Assembly: GCA_002914805.1 (NCBI GenBank) | Contig: JXTB01000781.1 | Span: 18,441 to 82,440 of the forward strand | Source of the DNA: Parasponia andersonii | Lineage: Eukaryota; Streptophyta; Magnoliopsida; Rosales; Cannabaceae | Direction of reading: 5' to 3' | Length of the DNA stretch: 64,000 nt | Part shown: positions 12,501 through 23,168 of the stretch, in pieces | Numbering within the stretch: position 1 is the first letter of the stretch | Layout: each line of letters starts with the position of its first letter | Program-made: the position numbers and the translations under genes | The notes under the pieces: generated by a model | Database searches by the model: none | What the model was told of the DNA's origin: nothing | What the model saw: the letters and a program-made list of their open reading frames with translations, nothing else

Positions 12501-15500
12501 GGAAGCATAGCCTATGTACATGTGCCAGATGAACATAGAACCAAGCTTGATGATAAAGCAAGAGGTTCATTTTCATCGACTATGACACCAACTCTAAAGG
12601 ATATAAGTTATACAATCCTAACAATGGAAAAGTAATCATCAGTCGAGATGTAATATTCGATGAAGAAGGTGAATGGGACTTTGGCTCTCAAATAAATGAC
12701 TACAATTTCTTTCCACAATTTGAAGATATGGAAACACTAGTAGAGCAAGCAAGAGAAGTACATCAAGAGGCTATTACTCCACCTTCCTCACCGACATCAT
12801 CCACTCATGAAGATTCACCTCCATCTTTCTTAACTGAGAGGCACGAAGAACGTACAAGAAGTCTTGAAGATCTATATGAGGTGACTGATAGACTTGAAAA
12901 CCTCACTCTATTTTGCCTATTTGCTGATTGTGAACCGGTGAACTTCCAAGAGGCTGTATAAGATGAAAAATGGAGAAATGCGATGGATGAAGAAGTCAAA
13001 GCCATAGAAAAGAATGACACTTGAGAACTATCCACTCTTCCTAAAGGTCATAAAGCTATCGGTGTAAAATGCGTATACAAGGTGAAGAAAAATGCCAATG
13101 GAGAGATAGAAAGATACAAAGCAAGGCTAGTCACGAAAGGCTATAGTCAAAGAGCCGGCATTGACTACGACGAGGTATTCGCTCCTGTTGCACGATTGGA
13201 AACTATAAGATTAATTATTTCTCTTGCTGCTCAGAACAAATGGAAGATTCATCAGATGGATGTAAAGTCCGCATTTCTAAATGGAGTTCTTGAAGAAGAG
13301 GCTTATATCCAACAACCATTGGGTTATGAGATGAAAGGGTATAAAGATAAGGTTTTGAAGTTAAAGAAGGCTCTTTACGGTCTAAAGCAAACACCAAGAG
13401 CATGGAACAGCCGAGTTGACAAATATTTCTAGGAGAATGAATTCATTAAGTGCCCTTATGAACATGCTCTCTATGTTAAGACTAAAGATGAAGATATTTT
13501 AGTCGTATGCTTGTATGTGGATGATCTCATATTCACTGGAAGTAATCTAAAGATGTTTGACGAATTCAAGAGAGTAATGACGCATGAGTTTGAAATGACA
13601 GACATCGGACTTATGGCATATTACCTCGGCGTAGAGGTCAAGTAAAAGGAAGAAGACATCTTTATCTCCCAAGAAAGCTATACAAAAAAGATCCTAAAGA
13701 AGTTCAATATGGATGATTGCAAGCCAATAAGTACACCAGTGGAGTGTGGAATAAAATTATTCAAAGATGATGAAGCAGAAAAGGTGGATCCAACACTTTT
13801 TAAGAGCCTTGTTGGATGCCTTAGGTACTTGACATGTACAAGGCCCGATATTCTCTATGCAACTGGACTAGTGAGTCGTTACATGGAAACTCCAACAACT
13901 ACTCACTTCAAAGCTGCAAAGAGAATTCTCCGTTACCTAAAAGGTACGATCAATCTTGGCTTGTTCTATTCAGTTTCTAATGATTACAAACTCGTTGGTT
14001 ATAGTGATAGTGATTGGGCCGGAGATACTGATGATCGAAAAAGTACAACTGGTTTTGTGTTTTTCATGGGAGAAACTGCCTTCACCTGGGTATCTAAGAA
14101 ACAACTGATTGTCACCCTTTCAACATGCGAAGCTGAGTATGTAGCTGCTACGTTATGTGTTAGTCATGCAATCTGGCTAAGAAGGTTGTTGAAAGAGTTA
14201 AACATACCTTAAAAGGAGCTAACAGAGATTTGTATTGACAATAAGTCAGCAATAGCTTTGGCTAAAAATCCAGTGTTTCATGACCGAAGTAAGCATATCG
14301 ATACTCGCTATCATTACATAAGAGAAGGTGTTGCAAACAAAGAAGTACAATTGGAGTATGTGAGATCACGTGATCAGATTGCTGATTTTTCACTAAGCCA
14401 CTCAAGTTTGAAGACTTTACAAGATTAAAAAATTTACTTGGTATTATAAAACAAGTTTAAGAGGGAGTGTTGAAAATAAACTTGTTTAAGCCCATAAGCA
14501 ATATTTAAGCCCATCAACATGAGGCCCAATAAGTTGGAGTTAGCCCAAGTACAAAACTCACAAAAGAAAAAGCCCAAGTCCAAATTAAAGAAGCCTTCCA
14601 CCTAGAATCTTCTAGTGTTAGGTAGATATTAGCTTTTTACATGTGAATTATTTGATTATTATTAGAAGTGTGTAGAAGAAAATATGTGTGGTTTAAGGAT
14701 TTTTGTAATTATTTATTTGTGTGGTTCTCATTGTTTCTCATGTAGTCTAAATACCCCTCCCCATTTGAGTTCTAAGCATCAAGTAAGAAGCAAAGCTTCT
14801 AAGAGTGAAGAGAAGAGAGAAAGAAGCATAGCTTCTAGTGAGTGACTGAATGAGCTTGAAGAGTGAAGTTGAGACTTTTCTCTTGTAAAAGTATTTGAGT
14901 GAATAATAAAGTTTGTTTTACTTTCCAACACATATGAATATAAATATACATACATATATATTAACATATTGTTTGGACATATAACTAAAAAGAAATATTC
15001 AAACAAAAGACATAATTAATTATCTCAACGTTATTGCCAATGAGGTAGAATTTAATTACTAACAATATTAGGGTTTTTCTTACTTCTTTTGGCCGAAGAA
15101 AATTACGGCAATTGAAGTTTAAGGTTTTTCTACATTCGAGTACTTGATTTAAAGGCTGCAAAAATTATTTCTTAGAAAAGGAACTTAGAATAAAGAATAT
15201 GACTGAATGAGATGTTCTAAGATATTCCAATAGAAAATTACTCATGCATTAACCTACATACTTCGGTAAACATACCAACCAAAGTTTTAATAACTTTATA
15301 CCATAACATATATAACAATAGAAAAAAATGTTACCTTTGTTGACCTAATATGCCTCAAGGATGTCTCCAGCTGATTCTCTAGTTGCTCAAGTTCCTTTGA
15401 ATTTAAGGGACCAAGATCTTCCCCAAGAAGGTTTCTGCATCATTCAGAATCAGGAGAATCTTACATACTGAACACATACATATAACATTCAATTTCCAAC

Positions 15501-18500
15501 ACTTCAATTTTTTTTTTCCGAAGGGAAATTTCCAATACTTTAAACTAACAACCAACTTATAATCAAAACTATATATAAAGCAAAAAGCTAACTAATATAG
15601 TAATGAAAACTATTTATGTCATACATATATATACATATATCAAACTATACCCACATTTATGTAAGTGGGTACGTAGATGTATGCATATATATATATATAT
15701 ATATATCTATATGCACATGTATGAATGTATAATATTACCTCTGAGATCGCTGTAGGACCTCCACTCTTGCTTTTAGCTTCAAATATTCCTGATAGCTGCT
15801 CTGGTCGAACAAAGAGTGGCTAAATCAGAATTTTTGGACAAGGATAGTGAGCTTATAACTTAATACAATGGTAAAAGCAGTCCTCAATACAGATTAAGAT
15901 AATACAAGAGAGGGGTATAATCTAATATAGAAAATGGAACAAAATAAAAAAAATATAAAATTAACATAAATCTTTTATTTCATATATAACAAAATGAATG
16001 AATTACTCATATTGGGTTCCTGATCACATGTATAGAAGGATTAACTACGGTATGAATTTTTTAATTCTCTACTGTACAGGCACCTATATGAGAAAAATCG
16101 CTACTGTACGTACTAGCACTTATATAAGGCTTAATACCCCAGTTTGAGGAAGAAACATCGAGAAGAGCTAGTTATTTCCCAACTAAGAATCATTTCATAG
16201 GTACAGAAAATATGGTATATATAAGCTTCATGTCATAAGACATACAACAATATATAGTATTTAGTATGCTGGAGAAATTAATTAACAAATAAAACCCTCA
16301 AGCTATATGTACCTGAGAGTCATTTACGGGTTGGCTGGCCTCTAGTGCTCCATAACTATACTTCTGGTACTTTTCAAGTGTTTTGAGCATGCTTAATTAA
16401 GAAAGAAGAGAGACAAAGTGAAAACCTTGAATTGGAAAAACATGTTTATGAAGATATTAATTTAAAATCAGTACTGTTATACAATAAGGATTTAGAAGTA
16501 TATATAATTGATGCCGTCACCATACTATAATCATTAATATATATTAAACAGTAAGAAGATATCAAAAATTAATTAACAGGTATATCTCAACTAAGTGGCA
16601 TTTAACCTAAAAACCTAATAACATATACCCTTCACTTTTGAAGCACTAATAAAAATAAAAAAAAGGGTTAGTGCAAAATAACAATCCGCAGTTATGAATA
16701 GCAACAACAAGACCAAACCAAAGAGATTCTCTAGATGCGTATTCAGGAAGTCATGCCTAAACAATCACGTTAGATAGCATATTCATGGATTATACTTGAT
16801 CAAAAATTGACATATAAAATTAATAATTAAGGACACTCAAAAGGCTCTAAATACATAGACTTAGCTTGGCTATATGTATATAGCCTAATTATATTTGTTA
16901 CTTGGTACACATAATATTAACGATTCCTAATATATCATTGCACTGAAAAAAACTGCATTTTTTTCAACTTAATTTAAATGGCTGCAAATTTTATAAGCTC
17001 AAATATTAGGGATGAATCCATAAAAAGTGAGACTCATCATGATATCCATCCGTTATCTTTGGTAATCATTTGCTTCCACAAACACACACCTCATATAGTT
17101 TCAATTTTATGTATATCTATTCATACATAACGGACTCATTTATGAATTATGTATCAATTCATAGAGTTCAACTTTTGTTCAACTTTTGGGACTGAGAGAA
17201 TGGACGTACGGAAGTACGTACTTTATGCAGGATAAGCAGGAGTCACATATAGCCAAACATGTGTGTATATATATATAGTAATGTTAGTTGCAGCTATGAT
17301 CAGTCCAAACATCATGAGGTAATTAACTCACATATAGCCAAACATGTGTATATATACACACATATATAGTAATGTTAGTTGCAATTATGATCAGTCGAAA
17401 ACATCATGAGGTAATTAACTTTCACTCACAAGTGAAATACTGACTCAAAGGATTCTAATTTGAGCAATAAAAATACAACAAAATTCGTAACTTTCATAGC
17501 TGACCTCAAAATCGTGTGTTTATAAAAGTCCAGAAACGTTTTTTCTTTTTTTAAGAAAGACAAAAGTCCAGAAACTAGTCAACTAATACCGCTCCAATCT
17601 ATCTAGTCATGATAAATTGTTTCTAATAGTAATTACAAGAAAAGTCAGCAAATTGTCTAAAAAAAAAAGAAAAAGAAAAAACATAAATATACCAGTTGAC
17701 TATAAAGCAAGATCAATAAATTAAAGTACGTCTCATGTCTTGATTAAGACAATGGACTATAAGTTAGCAAGATTGTCATGAGAAAGTGCCATATAATAAC
17801 AATGAAAGATAATTACGCAAATTGGATAGTTAAGTTGCATATGTGCATACGGCCATATCATAGCACTGTACTATGTTACAGTACAAGATACTATACTCCA
17901 CATTGTCTTAAGGGTATGCCTTTTTTTCTTGTACACAACTTTTTTTTTTAATAGCTAATTTGAATAAAGAGATAGAAGAAGCATCAAGCTATGCTAGAGA
18001 CACCTCAATTTGATTGGAATATCTCTAGAATCGCCTTCCTTTGCTCAACAACTCTAAATTTAGCCAATAGTATTAATAAACAAAATATTACAAAAAGCTC
18101 ACAGAAAAGTTAATAACAGGCTGACAATAGCAATCGAAGTCAAAAACTGCTAAAGATAAAAAAGAATATATACTCTGGACGGATATCCATAAAGTCATTT
18201 CTCAAGATTATTCACGAGTCTTAGGTCTCCATGAAGTGTTCATAAGAATTTGTACGACAATCAGGGATCTTTAAGGGCTAGATAAACAAATACCTTGCAT
18301 GTGCACAGTTATCACGAAATTGTATTTGTTATAATGAAACCACAGTTTTATCGGTAGAAGGAGTCGTTCTTTTTTTTAATATAAAAACCAAAAATAAAAA
18401 TTAAATAAATGTGTTACCAATTAAGTTAGCAACCCTAATAAATCGTTGATTCATTTATTAGGCAAAAGCGTGCATGGTATCATGCCCGAATATAAAATAT

Positions 18501-21499
18501 GCCACTTTCACCATATAACAATCAAACAAAAGGAGATATCATGATGAAGCGCTAAACTCGTAGTTCTTTTTGTAATACCCCACAACATTATATATATATA
18601 TTACTAATGGGACCTACCAATTTTTTTTACTTAAAAACAACTTTCCCTCTCTCTCTCTTCTCTCTCCCTCAGTATACATCTCTCTCCATCTCTTTCTGTT
18701 CTCTCTCCTACCAAAGAAGATCGAAGCTGGAGTTCCCCCAGGCACTGGTGTAGCTCCAACTCATCACTAGCTGCAAGCCGTCATCCTCGGAGCAGCAATC
18801 GGTGGCTGCCGAATGCCGACGAGGGGCGAAAGGAGTTATAGATATTTTCGATCACCGGCGACCATTCTGGCTACCATTCGACCTCAAACTAGACTTATTA
18901 GACCCATCTCGTCATAGGATCACCAAATATATATTTTACGATCTCATTTTGCTCGGATTTATAGTTGTCATTTTTGGTTATTTTTGAGCTCGAGTTTGAC
19001 TTTTAATCCAATTATTAGATTTCGTTTTTGTTATTATTTTTAGAATGTACTCGGAAAATAGTGAAGTTGGATATATATATATATATATATTGCTATATTG
19101 GGTGATAGGTGTAAAAATTAATATCTAATAACTTAGATTTTGTCTTGTTTTGTGTGCCATCAATATAGTGTCGATCCGAACCCGATTTGGTCGAGTTATT
19201 TATTTTACTTAGCTATTTTAGACATTAAGAATTCAATGAAGAGATGTTCATTGATTTGAAGCTTCGTTGAGAAGTTGATTTTTCTCAAGTGAGGGATCGA
19301 AGGTGAGAAATTGGTTCCTGACCTTCCGAATGGTCGTCCAATTGGAGCCTTGAGTATCCAAGAGCGTGGTATCACTATTCTAGTTAGGTAAGGATTCAGT
19401 TACCTATCTTCTACGTTATTTTTGAATAAAACTTATTTTCTACAAGATATGAGAACAAATGTAATTTTAGAACTTTTAAATATCTGTGATGGAATTAAAT
19501 AGTATGATTAATGTATTGGATTGTTTTAGGATTTTCCTGAGTTTAAGTTATTTCTGGATATGTTAAAATAAGGCAGTTTAGTTCAAAGTATACGTGTCAT
19601 AGGATTACATACGAGTCCCAAGTTAGTATCATGGGATTTTTATAGTATGGCACTGTGGTCCCACCAATAGTGTAGAGTCCGTGAACCAGTGTGAGATATT
19701 TCTTCTGATTACCTCCCCATTTGATAGACGTAGACAATGTGGTTGCCCCTTCAGATTTAATAGGCAATACATAGGTGTCCCCTCTGGTTATGGGCTAGGT
19801 GTTAGACAAGCCGTATAGCATATATAGTACCAATACCCTGGATATTGTTTATGAGAGGTGATGAACTCATGGGTATGAGTGAATTTGTGTTATATATTTG
19901 TGGACTGATTGATTTTTAGATATAATTATCATACTTTTTGTATATCTATATATAGGCATGTGCATACGGACTATTGGTTTTGAATAACATATTTTCATAA
20001 CTATATATATAGTTATATGCATATATATATATATATATATACGGAGTAACAACTTTAAAAAATAGATATTTATAAGTATATACATATATATAGTTTTACA
20101 AAACAGTGTTTTGGATTAAACTAACCATGCAGGGGCTTTCCATCACTAAAAGGATTTTTAAATGAGGTAACAGTTTTCCTACTGAGCTTTCGAGCTCAAC
20201 TCTCCTATTTTTACCTCCCTTTCAGGTAGTTGTCCATTCGAGTCAGTTGTCTCGATGGCCAGATAAGTCGTTTGACTTATGTTGTAGTCTTATCAATGTT
20301 CCTTTTCAGTTGGTCCTTATAACTTGTCTTATTCTTTTTCATTTTTATTTGTTTAGCCATGTTTGTTGTTTATGCTAAATGAATGTATGAGGATGTATTT
20401 ATTACTATCTGAGGATTTGGTATATAAATAGGACACTATGATTCTCAAGGAGCATACTTTCAAAGTTTTTAATGGTTGAAATATTGATTAACTTGTAAAT
20501 CAATTTTTGGGCTTTCCGACTTAAAATTTGTGAATTTCATTTTAATCAACATCAAAATTTTTATTAAATTAAGTTTTCATACAACCTAACCACGTTTTAT
20601 TGAATTTTAGTTGACGCATCTTTCTTAATAAATTAATCTAAAAATGGTTCCCTTTTATATATAATTTTTAATGATTCAAATATTAAAATAAAAAATCCAA
20701 ATATTTAATTTTTTTTCAAATTTTTGTAAAATTCATTATTTATATTAATTTATACTTAAAATTACCAAAAATTACGAGCTTAGATTTTGGGGCAGTGACA
20801 CTTTTAGCTAGAGAGACTGCAGCCACACTTACGCCATATAGATCAGTTGTATAATACAATCTCAATTCTTAATTAATTGAAAAATAGCAGCTGGTTCCAT
20901 ACATATACATATATCGGTATAGATTTAATATTGAACTATGATATGTATGTAGTTTAATTTCTTAGCATATACATCCATGACTATACGTGGTACTAGTGAT
21001 CATTTACAAGTGGGACAAAAACCCGAGCTAAGGATACAAAAACAAAAGCGCCAAAGAAAGAAGAAGATAAAAACCTTAAATAAAACAGCACATATATACG
21101 TACCCGAATTCAGAAACTGGCTGTGGACTCGATCGGGTACAAAAGTGGATGACATAAGCTGTATTTTTTTTCCTAATAATTATTTTGTTTAGGGAATAGT
21201 TATTTTTTGAGCTGTACGGACGTATGACAATTGTGGAAACCATAATAATCATAATTAAAATTTATAGAAGATCAATCATATTCTACATTAAATCCTTTTT
21301 AGGACAAGAAGATGAGATTAAGTTGAGAGAAAAACTATGTATTGATTATGAATAAGCACAAAAATAAATTTGGGTTTTCACTCAAATATAAAGAAATTCA
21401 GCTCTTTTTCAGACTGAAGAAAAGTGGGGGAAAGAGTTTTATTTACTTCCCCCCCTTTTCAAGCAACCATTAGTTCCGATTTATCACGACCTGTATCTC

Positions 21500-21535
<36 letters not shown>

Positions 21536-22265
21536 TACACTACAAGTGACAGAGAAGTGGTTTCACAAAATTTCTTTTAATTTTTTTTATAATATTTGAA
21601 TCAGACGAAAATTATAGAAACCCTAGCGTATATGTATAATTAGTAATACATACCTTTCGAAAAAAAAAGTATAATAATATACATTTGTTTATCAAAATAT
21701 CTTGTTTTTAATTAGTTTTACTTTTTTTCCTTTTTCTTTATGAAAGGATTATCTTGTTCTAATTTTCAGGGTCATACAGAAATATTATTTTTATATTACC
21801 GATATATAATTAGGGTAGGAAAAGATTAGCCATGAAATACAATCCAAAAAAACCCTTCTCCAAAATTTGAATGAAGCAAAATCCAGCAACAGAAAGGGGG
21901 AAAGAAAAAGAAAATTGAAGAAACACGAAGTAAACGAAAACAGAAAGAAAAGAAAAGAGAGTCTTTCTCTCTCCCCCAAGCATGGAAAAAACCAGTGGGA
22001 ACTAACAAAGTTTCTCCAGACGAATTATTGTGAATTGTTTTTAGATCTGTGATTTTTCAACGAGAAAGAAATGGAAATTAAAGAAGTAATATAAATAAAC
22101 TGAGGAAAACGACAAAGATGTTGGGTGGATTATGAAGAAGAGAAAGGCATCTTGATTTTTATACTTAAGTTCAGCTACAATACAAACCCTTACGCACAGG
22201 TTTTAAGAGTTTTGTATAGATTTTTGCAGCTTTAGAAGCCAAGAGAGATAAAGCTAGCAGAGCAG

Positions 22266-22298
<33 letters not shown>

Positions 22299-22837
22299 AA
22301 CCTGTCTTTTATTGCACCAAGCTGCAAGCAGGGCTTTGCGCTTGCACATCATATCATACATCACATCTCTGTCCTCGAATCATAACAGTGAAACCAGTCT
22401 TTTGGAAAATTAATCTATATGCAAGTAAAAATAAAAATAAATATCTGAACTTTGAAACTTGAAACTTTCACCAAATTATATATGTAAATATAATATATAT
22501 AATACTAATTCATAATTATTAGCATAAAGGGATATATGTAAGAAGTACCCAGATGACCAAAACCATAGGGAATCATGGAATGAGTGGAAAAATGAGGTTT
22601 CAGAACGAACAAGTAGAAGAAATAGAATCAAGCTTCCAGCTTTCAATAGATATATTATTTATTGCAGATCATCAAAACCTAAATTCTGATCACACTAAAA
22701 TTAAGTATGCATATAAATATCTTGTTCGTAGAAAATTAGTTAAAACCACTAAAAACCAGACTCTCAGTCTCTAAAAACAAAAACCCACATGAAGAAAACA
22801 CGGATCTAGGATCAAATGACACATTAACGACATAAAC

Positions 22838-22901
<64 letters not shown>

Positions 22902-23123
22902 TAAGATATTATAGTATATAATTATATATATATGTTACCTAGAGCCGCTACAGAACTCATAAAGCTTTCCACGGTTGGAGAAAATAATGAGGGAAACCTC
23001 AGCATCACAGAGAACAGAGAGCTCATAAGCTTTCTTGAGAAGCCCATTTCTTCTCTTGGCAAATGTGACTTGCCTGTTAATTTTGTTCTCTATTCTCTTT
23101 AGTTCTACTCTTCCTCTCCCCAT
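3428..23123 (-). CDS. SEPALLATA-like MADS-box transcription factor (8 exons, 254 aa)
   Basis: MIKC-type MADS-domain factor of the SEP (AGL2-like) group. Members bind CArG boxes as dimers and tetramers in the nucleus and act as partners in floral-organ and fruit identity complexes. Coding exons on the minus strand are 22939-23123, 16313-16391, 15739-15800, 15335-15434, 4991-5032, 4858-4899, 3843-3991 and 3428-3533. All junctions are GT-AG and the frame is open throughout (765 nt with stop). The MADS domain begins [20 protein letters not shown]. The K region includes [19 protein letters not shown] and the C region [37 protein letters not shown] and the YNSAGPD C-terminus favour the LOFSEP/FBP9-like subclade over SEP3; this placement is inference. 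The usual SEP end motif (NGFIPGWML) reads NGYVHGWMD and runs on for seven more residues. Start: the first ATG, at the canonical MGRGR position. Two introns are expanded by transposons. Confidence 0.93.
3843..3991 (-). CDS. SEP-like gene exon 7 (C region, SEP I motif)
   Basis: 149 nt after CTCAG. It encodes [20 protein letters not shown] and then the first C-terminal SEP motif, [15 protein letters not shown]. It ends in a split Gly codon before GTACC. The motif is usually GFFQPLECNPTLQIGY; the EC pair is replaced by PN. Confidence 0.9.
4858..4899 (-). CDS. SEP-like gene exon 6 (end of K domain)
   Basis: 42 nt (14 codons) encoding [14 protein letters not shown], between TTGCAG and GTATAC. The intron to exon 5 is only 91 nt. 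Confidence 0.92.
4991..5032 (-). CDS. SEP-like gene exon 5 (K domain)
   Basis: 42 nt (14 codons) encoding [14 protein letters not shown], between TTTTCAG and GTATGT. It sits 10.3 kb from exon 4 and would be easy to miss without the protein pattern. Confidence 0.92.
5479..5582. repeat. 52-bp tandem duplication
   Basis: Two adjacent 52-bp copies beginning GACCCTCTGTCACATA, differing at two positions. The bases just before (5398-5430) hold related inverted words (TCACAAATTATGTGAT and ATCACAATTTGTGA), so this may be part of an old foldback element. Confidence 0.7.
6078..6459. mobile_element. MITE with 9-bp target duplication (Mutator-like)
   Basis: A 382-bp non-coding element flanked by perfect TTAAATATT duplications (6069-6077 and 6460-6468). 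Its ends are degenerate terminal inverted repeats: GGGAAAAATTCATAAATACCC on the left, against GAGAAATTTACGTTTAGTACCC when the right end is read backwards. The interior is AT-rich with repeated ACACATGAAATGT words. A 9-bp target site points to a MULE-mobilised element. Confidence 0.75.
6494..6673. mobile_element. Second MITE with 9-bp target duplication
   Basis: A 180-bp element between two TTATTTGTA copies (6485-6493 and 6674-6682). The ends pair imperfectly: AATGCTAGGGATACCC inside the left end, AATGATTAGAACACT from the right end, followed by the better-matched ATTTT..AACTTATA. It lies 26 bp from the previous MITE. Confidence 0.6.
7921..8031 (+). mobile_element. Possible tRNA-derived SINE
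   Basis: Contains a box A-like TGACTTAGTGG (7924-7934) and a box B-like GGTTCAAATTT (7967-7977) about 32 bases apart, as in a tRNA-type pol III promoter. A CTCCCTCGTGCTGG tail and an A-run (8024-8031) follow. I could not find a convincing target duplication, so this is tentative. Confidence 0.4.
8336..8960. repeat. Degenerate ACTAGT/GGTAACTAGT-rich repeat block
   Basis: About 620 bp made largely of variants of TTGGTAACTAGT and its complement with no fixed period. I count ten ACTAGT hexamers where fewer than one is expected. It is not coding and has no visible terminal repeats. Confidence 0.6.
9391..9853 (+). repeat. Copia 5' LTR
   Basis: 463 bp, TGTTGAAAAT...TTTCCAACA. Contains TATA-like GTATAAATACC (about 9668-9678) and AATAATAAAG near the 3' end as a poly(A) region. 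The same number of bases as the 3' LTR and no indels between them. Confidence 0.95.
9857..9868 (+). other. Copia primer-binding site (initiator tRNA-Met)
   Basis: TGGTATCAGAGC starts three bases after the LTR end and is the standard plant copia PBS for minus-strand priming. Confidence 0.9.
9869..10393 (+). other. Copia 5' leader with GTCAGAGCCG-type repeats
   Basis: Untranslated leader between the PBS and the gag ATG. From about 10120 to 10320 it is built from degenerate short units of the type TTGACCAAGCCGTCAGAGCC, more GC-rich than the surroundings. No coding frame. Confidence 0.6.
10394..11383 (+). pseudogene. Copia gag (frameshifted)
   Basis: Starts at ATG with [20 protein letters not shown], the usual plant copia gag opening, and continues through the UBN2-type gag core. 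A frameshift near 10862-10868 gives a TAG; the protein resumes as [14 protein letters not shown] in another frame. A Gly-Arg-rich stretch (about 11085-11230) precedes the zinc knuckle [14 protein letters not shown] (11266-11307), again in a shifted frame. The capsid-like protein can no longer be made as one piece. Confidence 0.85.
11384..14428 (+). pseudogene. Copia pol (protease, integrase, RT, RNase H), broken
   Basis: Protease reads [13 protein letters not shown], with the active-site Gly of DTG replaced by Ser. Integrase has the HHCC finger (about 11815-11935) and DDE-type core motifs [15 protein letters not shown] and [11 protein letters not shown] frameshift near 12565 ends that frame. 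RT motifs [19 protein letters not shown] and YVDD (about 13515) are present; RNase H carries [10 protein letters not shown]. Stops at 12959 (TAA), 13022 (TGA), 13430 (TAG), 13643 (TAA) and 14210 (TAA) each sit where Gln or Trp is expected. One T is missing in the ADFFTKP motif near 14390. Confidence 0.88.
14468..14930 (+). repeat. Copia 3' LTR
   Basis: 463 bp, preceded by a short polypurine tract (AAGAGGGAG, 14459-14467). It ends immediately before the second CATAT target copy. About 12 substitutions relative to the 5' LTR, including the TATA-like box (GTCTAAATACC here). Confidence 0.95.
15335..15434 (-). CDS. SEP-like gene exon 4 (K domain)
   Basis: 100 nt, again the conserved size. It completes the Arg codon and encodes [19 protein letters not shown], then SLRHIRSTK. 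It is followed by GTAACA, the donor of the 10.3-kb intron that holds the copia element. Confidence 0.93.
15739..15800 (-). CDS. SEP-like gene exon 3 (start of K domain)
   Basis: 62 nt, the invariant size of this exon in MIKC genes. It encodes [20 protein letters not shown] and half of an Arg codon. This is the first amphipathic K helix used in dimerisation. Confidence 0.93.
16313..16391 (-). CDS. SEP-like gene exon 2 (I region)
   Basis: 79 nt, bounded by AG and GT. It encodes [20 protein letters not shown] and on to NDSQ, the intervening region that follows the MADS domain. Confidence 0.93.
17244..17420. repeat. 85-bp tandem duplication in intron 1
   Basis: Two copies starting CACATATAGCCAAACATGTG (17244 and 17329) and ending CATGAGGTAATTAACT, with a different TA/CA-repeat length in the middle. 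Each copy contains the palindrome-like word TGATCA. Confidence 0.8.
18571..20800 (+). mobile_element. Solo LTR (gypsy type) in intron 1
   Basis: 2,230 bp starting TGTAATACCCC and ending GGGGCAGTGACA, flanked by perfect CTTTT duplications (18566-18570, 20801-20805). Its ends and layout (GTCCCCTC block, GGTAAGGATTC motif) match the LTR family found at 24.5-45 kb. No internal domain, so it arose by LTR-LTR recombination. It is antisense to the host gene. It carries long TA runs. Confidence 0.88.
21503..21530. repeat. (AT)n microsatellite
   Basis: Fourteen AT units in intron 1 of the SEP-like gene. Confidence 0.95.
22270..22297. repeat. (TC)n microsatellite
   Basis: Fourteen TC units (GA on the gene strand) in intron 1. 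GA runs of this type are known binding sites of BPC/GAGA-binding proteins in MADS genes; activity here is inference. Confidence 0.95.
22838..22898. repeat. Compound (TA)n(GA)n microsatellite
   Basis: About 11 TA units followed by 19 GA units, only 40 bases inside intron 1 from the exon 1 donor. Confidence 0.95.
22939..23123 (-). CDS. SEP-like gene exon 1 (MADS domain)
   Basis: The 185-nt coding part has the size expected for SEP exon 1. It encodes the whole MADS domain up to CSGS and ends in a split Ser codon (AG|C) before GTAACA. Most SEP proteins have Ala in [12 protein letters not shown]; here it is Ser (TCC). Confidence 0.95.
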
Positions 23124-23128
23124 TTCTC

Positions 23129-23168
<40 letters not shown>

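Larger units (their letters stand above)
9391..14930 (+). mobile_element. Complete but inactive Ty1-copia retrotransposon
   Basis: A 5,540-bp element with two 463-bp LTRs (9391-9853, 14468-14930) beginning TGTTGA and ending CCAACA, bounded by perfect 5-bp CATAT duplications (9386-9390, 14931-14935). The PBS TGGTATCAGAGC (9857-9868) matches the 3' end of initiator tRNA-Met. Domains run gag, protease, integrase, RT, RNase H, which is the copia order. About 12 differences between the LTRs (about 2.6%) by eye mean a fairly recent insertion. Several stops and frameshifts make it non-autonomous. It lies in intron 4 of the SEP-like gene, antisense to it. Confidence 0.95.
5033..15334 (-). other. Expanded intron 4 of the SEP-like gene
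   Basis: A 10.3-kb intron; the homologous intron in SEP genes is usually a few hundred bases to 1-2 kb. About 5.5 kb is a copia element. Two MITEs, a possible SINE, a 52-bp tandem duplication and an ACTAGT-rich repeat account for another 1.4 kb. The stretches 5583-6068, 6674-7920 and 8961-9385 hold nothing I recognise. Confidence 0.85.
16392..22938 (-). other. Large first intron of the SEP-like gene
   Basis: 6.5 kb. MADS-box first introns are commonly long and can carry regulatory sequence. Here 2.2 kb is a solo LTR. The remainder is AT-rich with microsatellites and a local duplication at 17244-17420. I saw no perfect CC(A/T)6GG CArG box by eye. No other gene is visible inside it. Confidence 0.85.
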
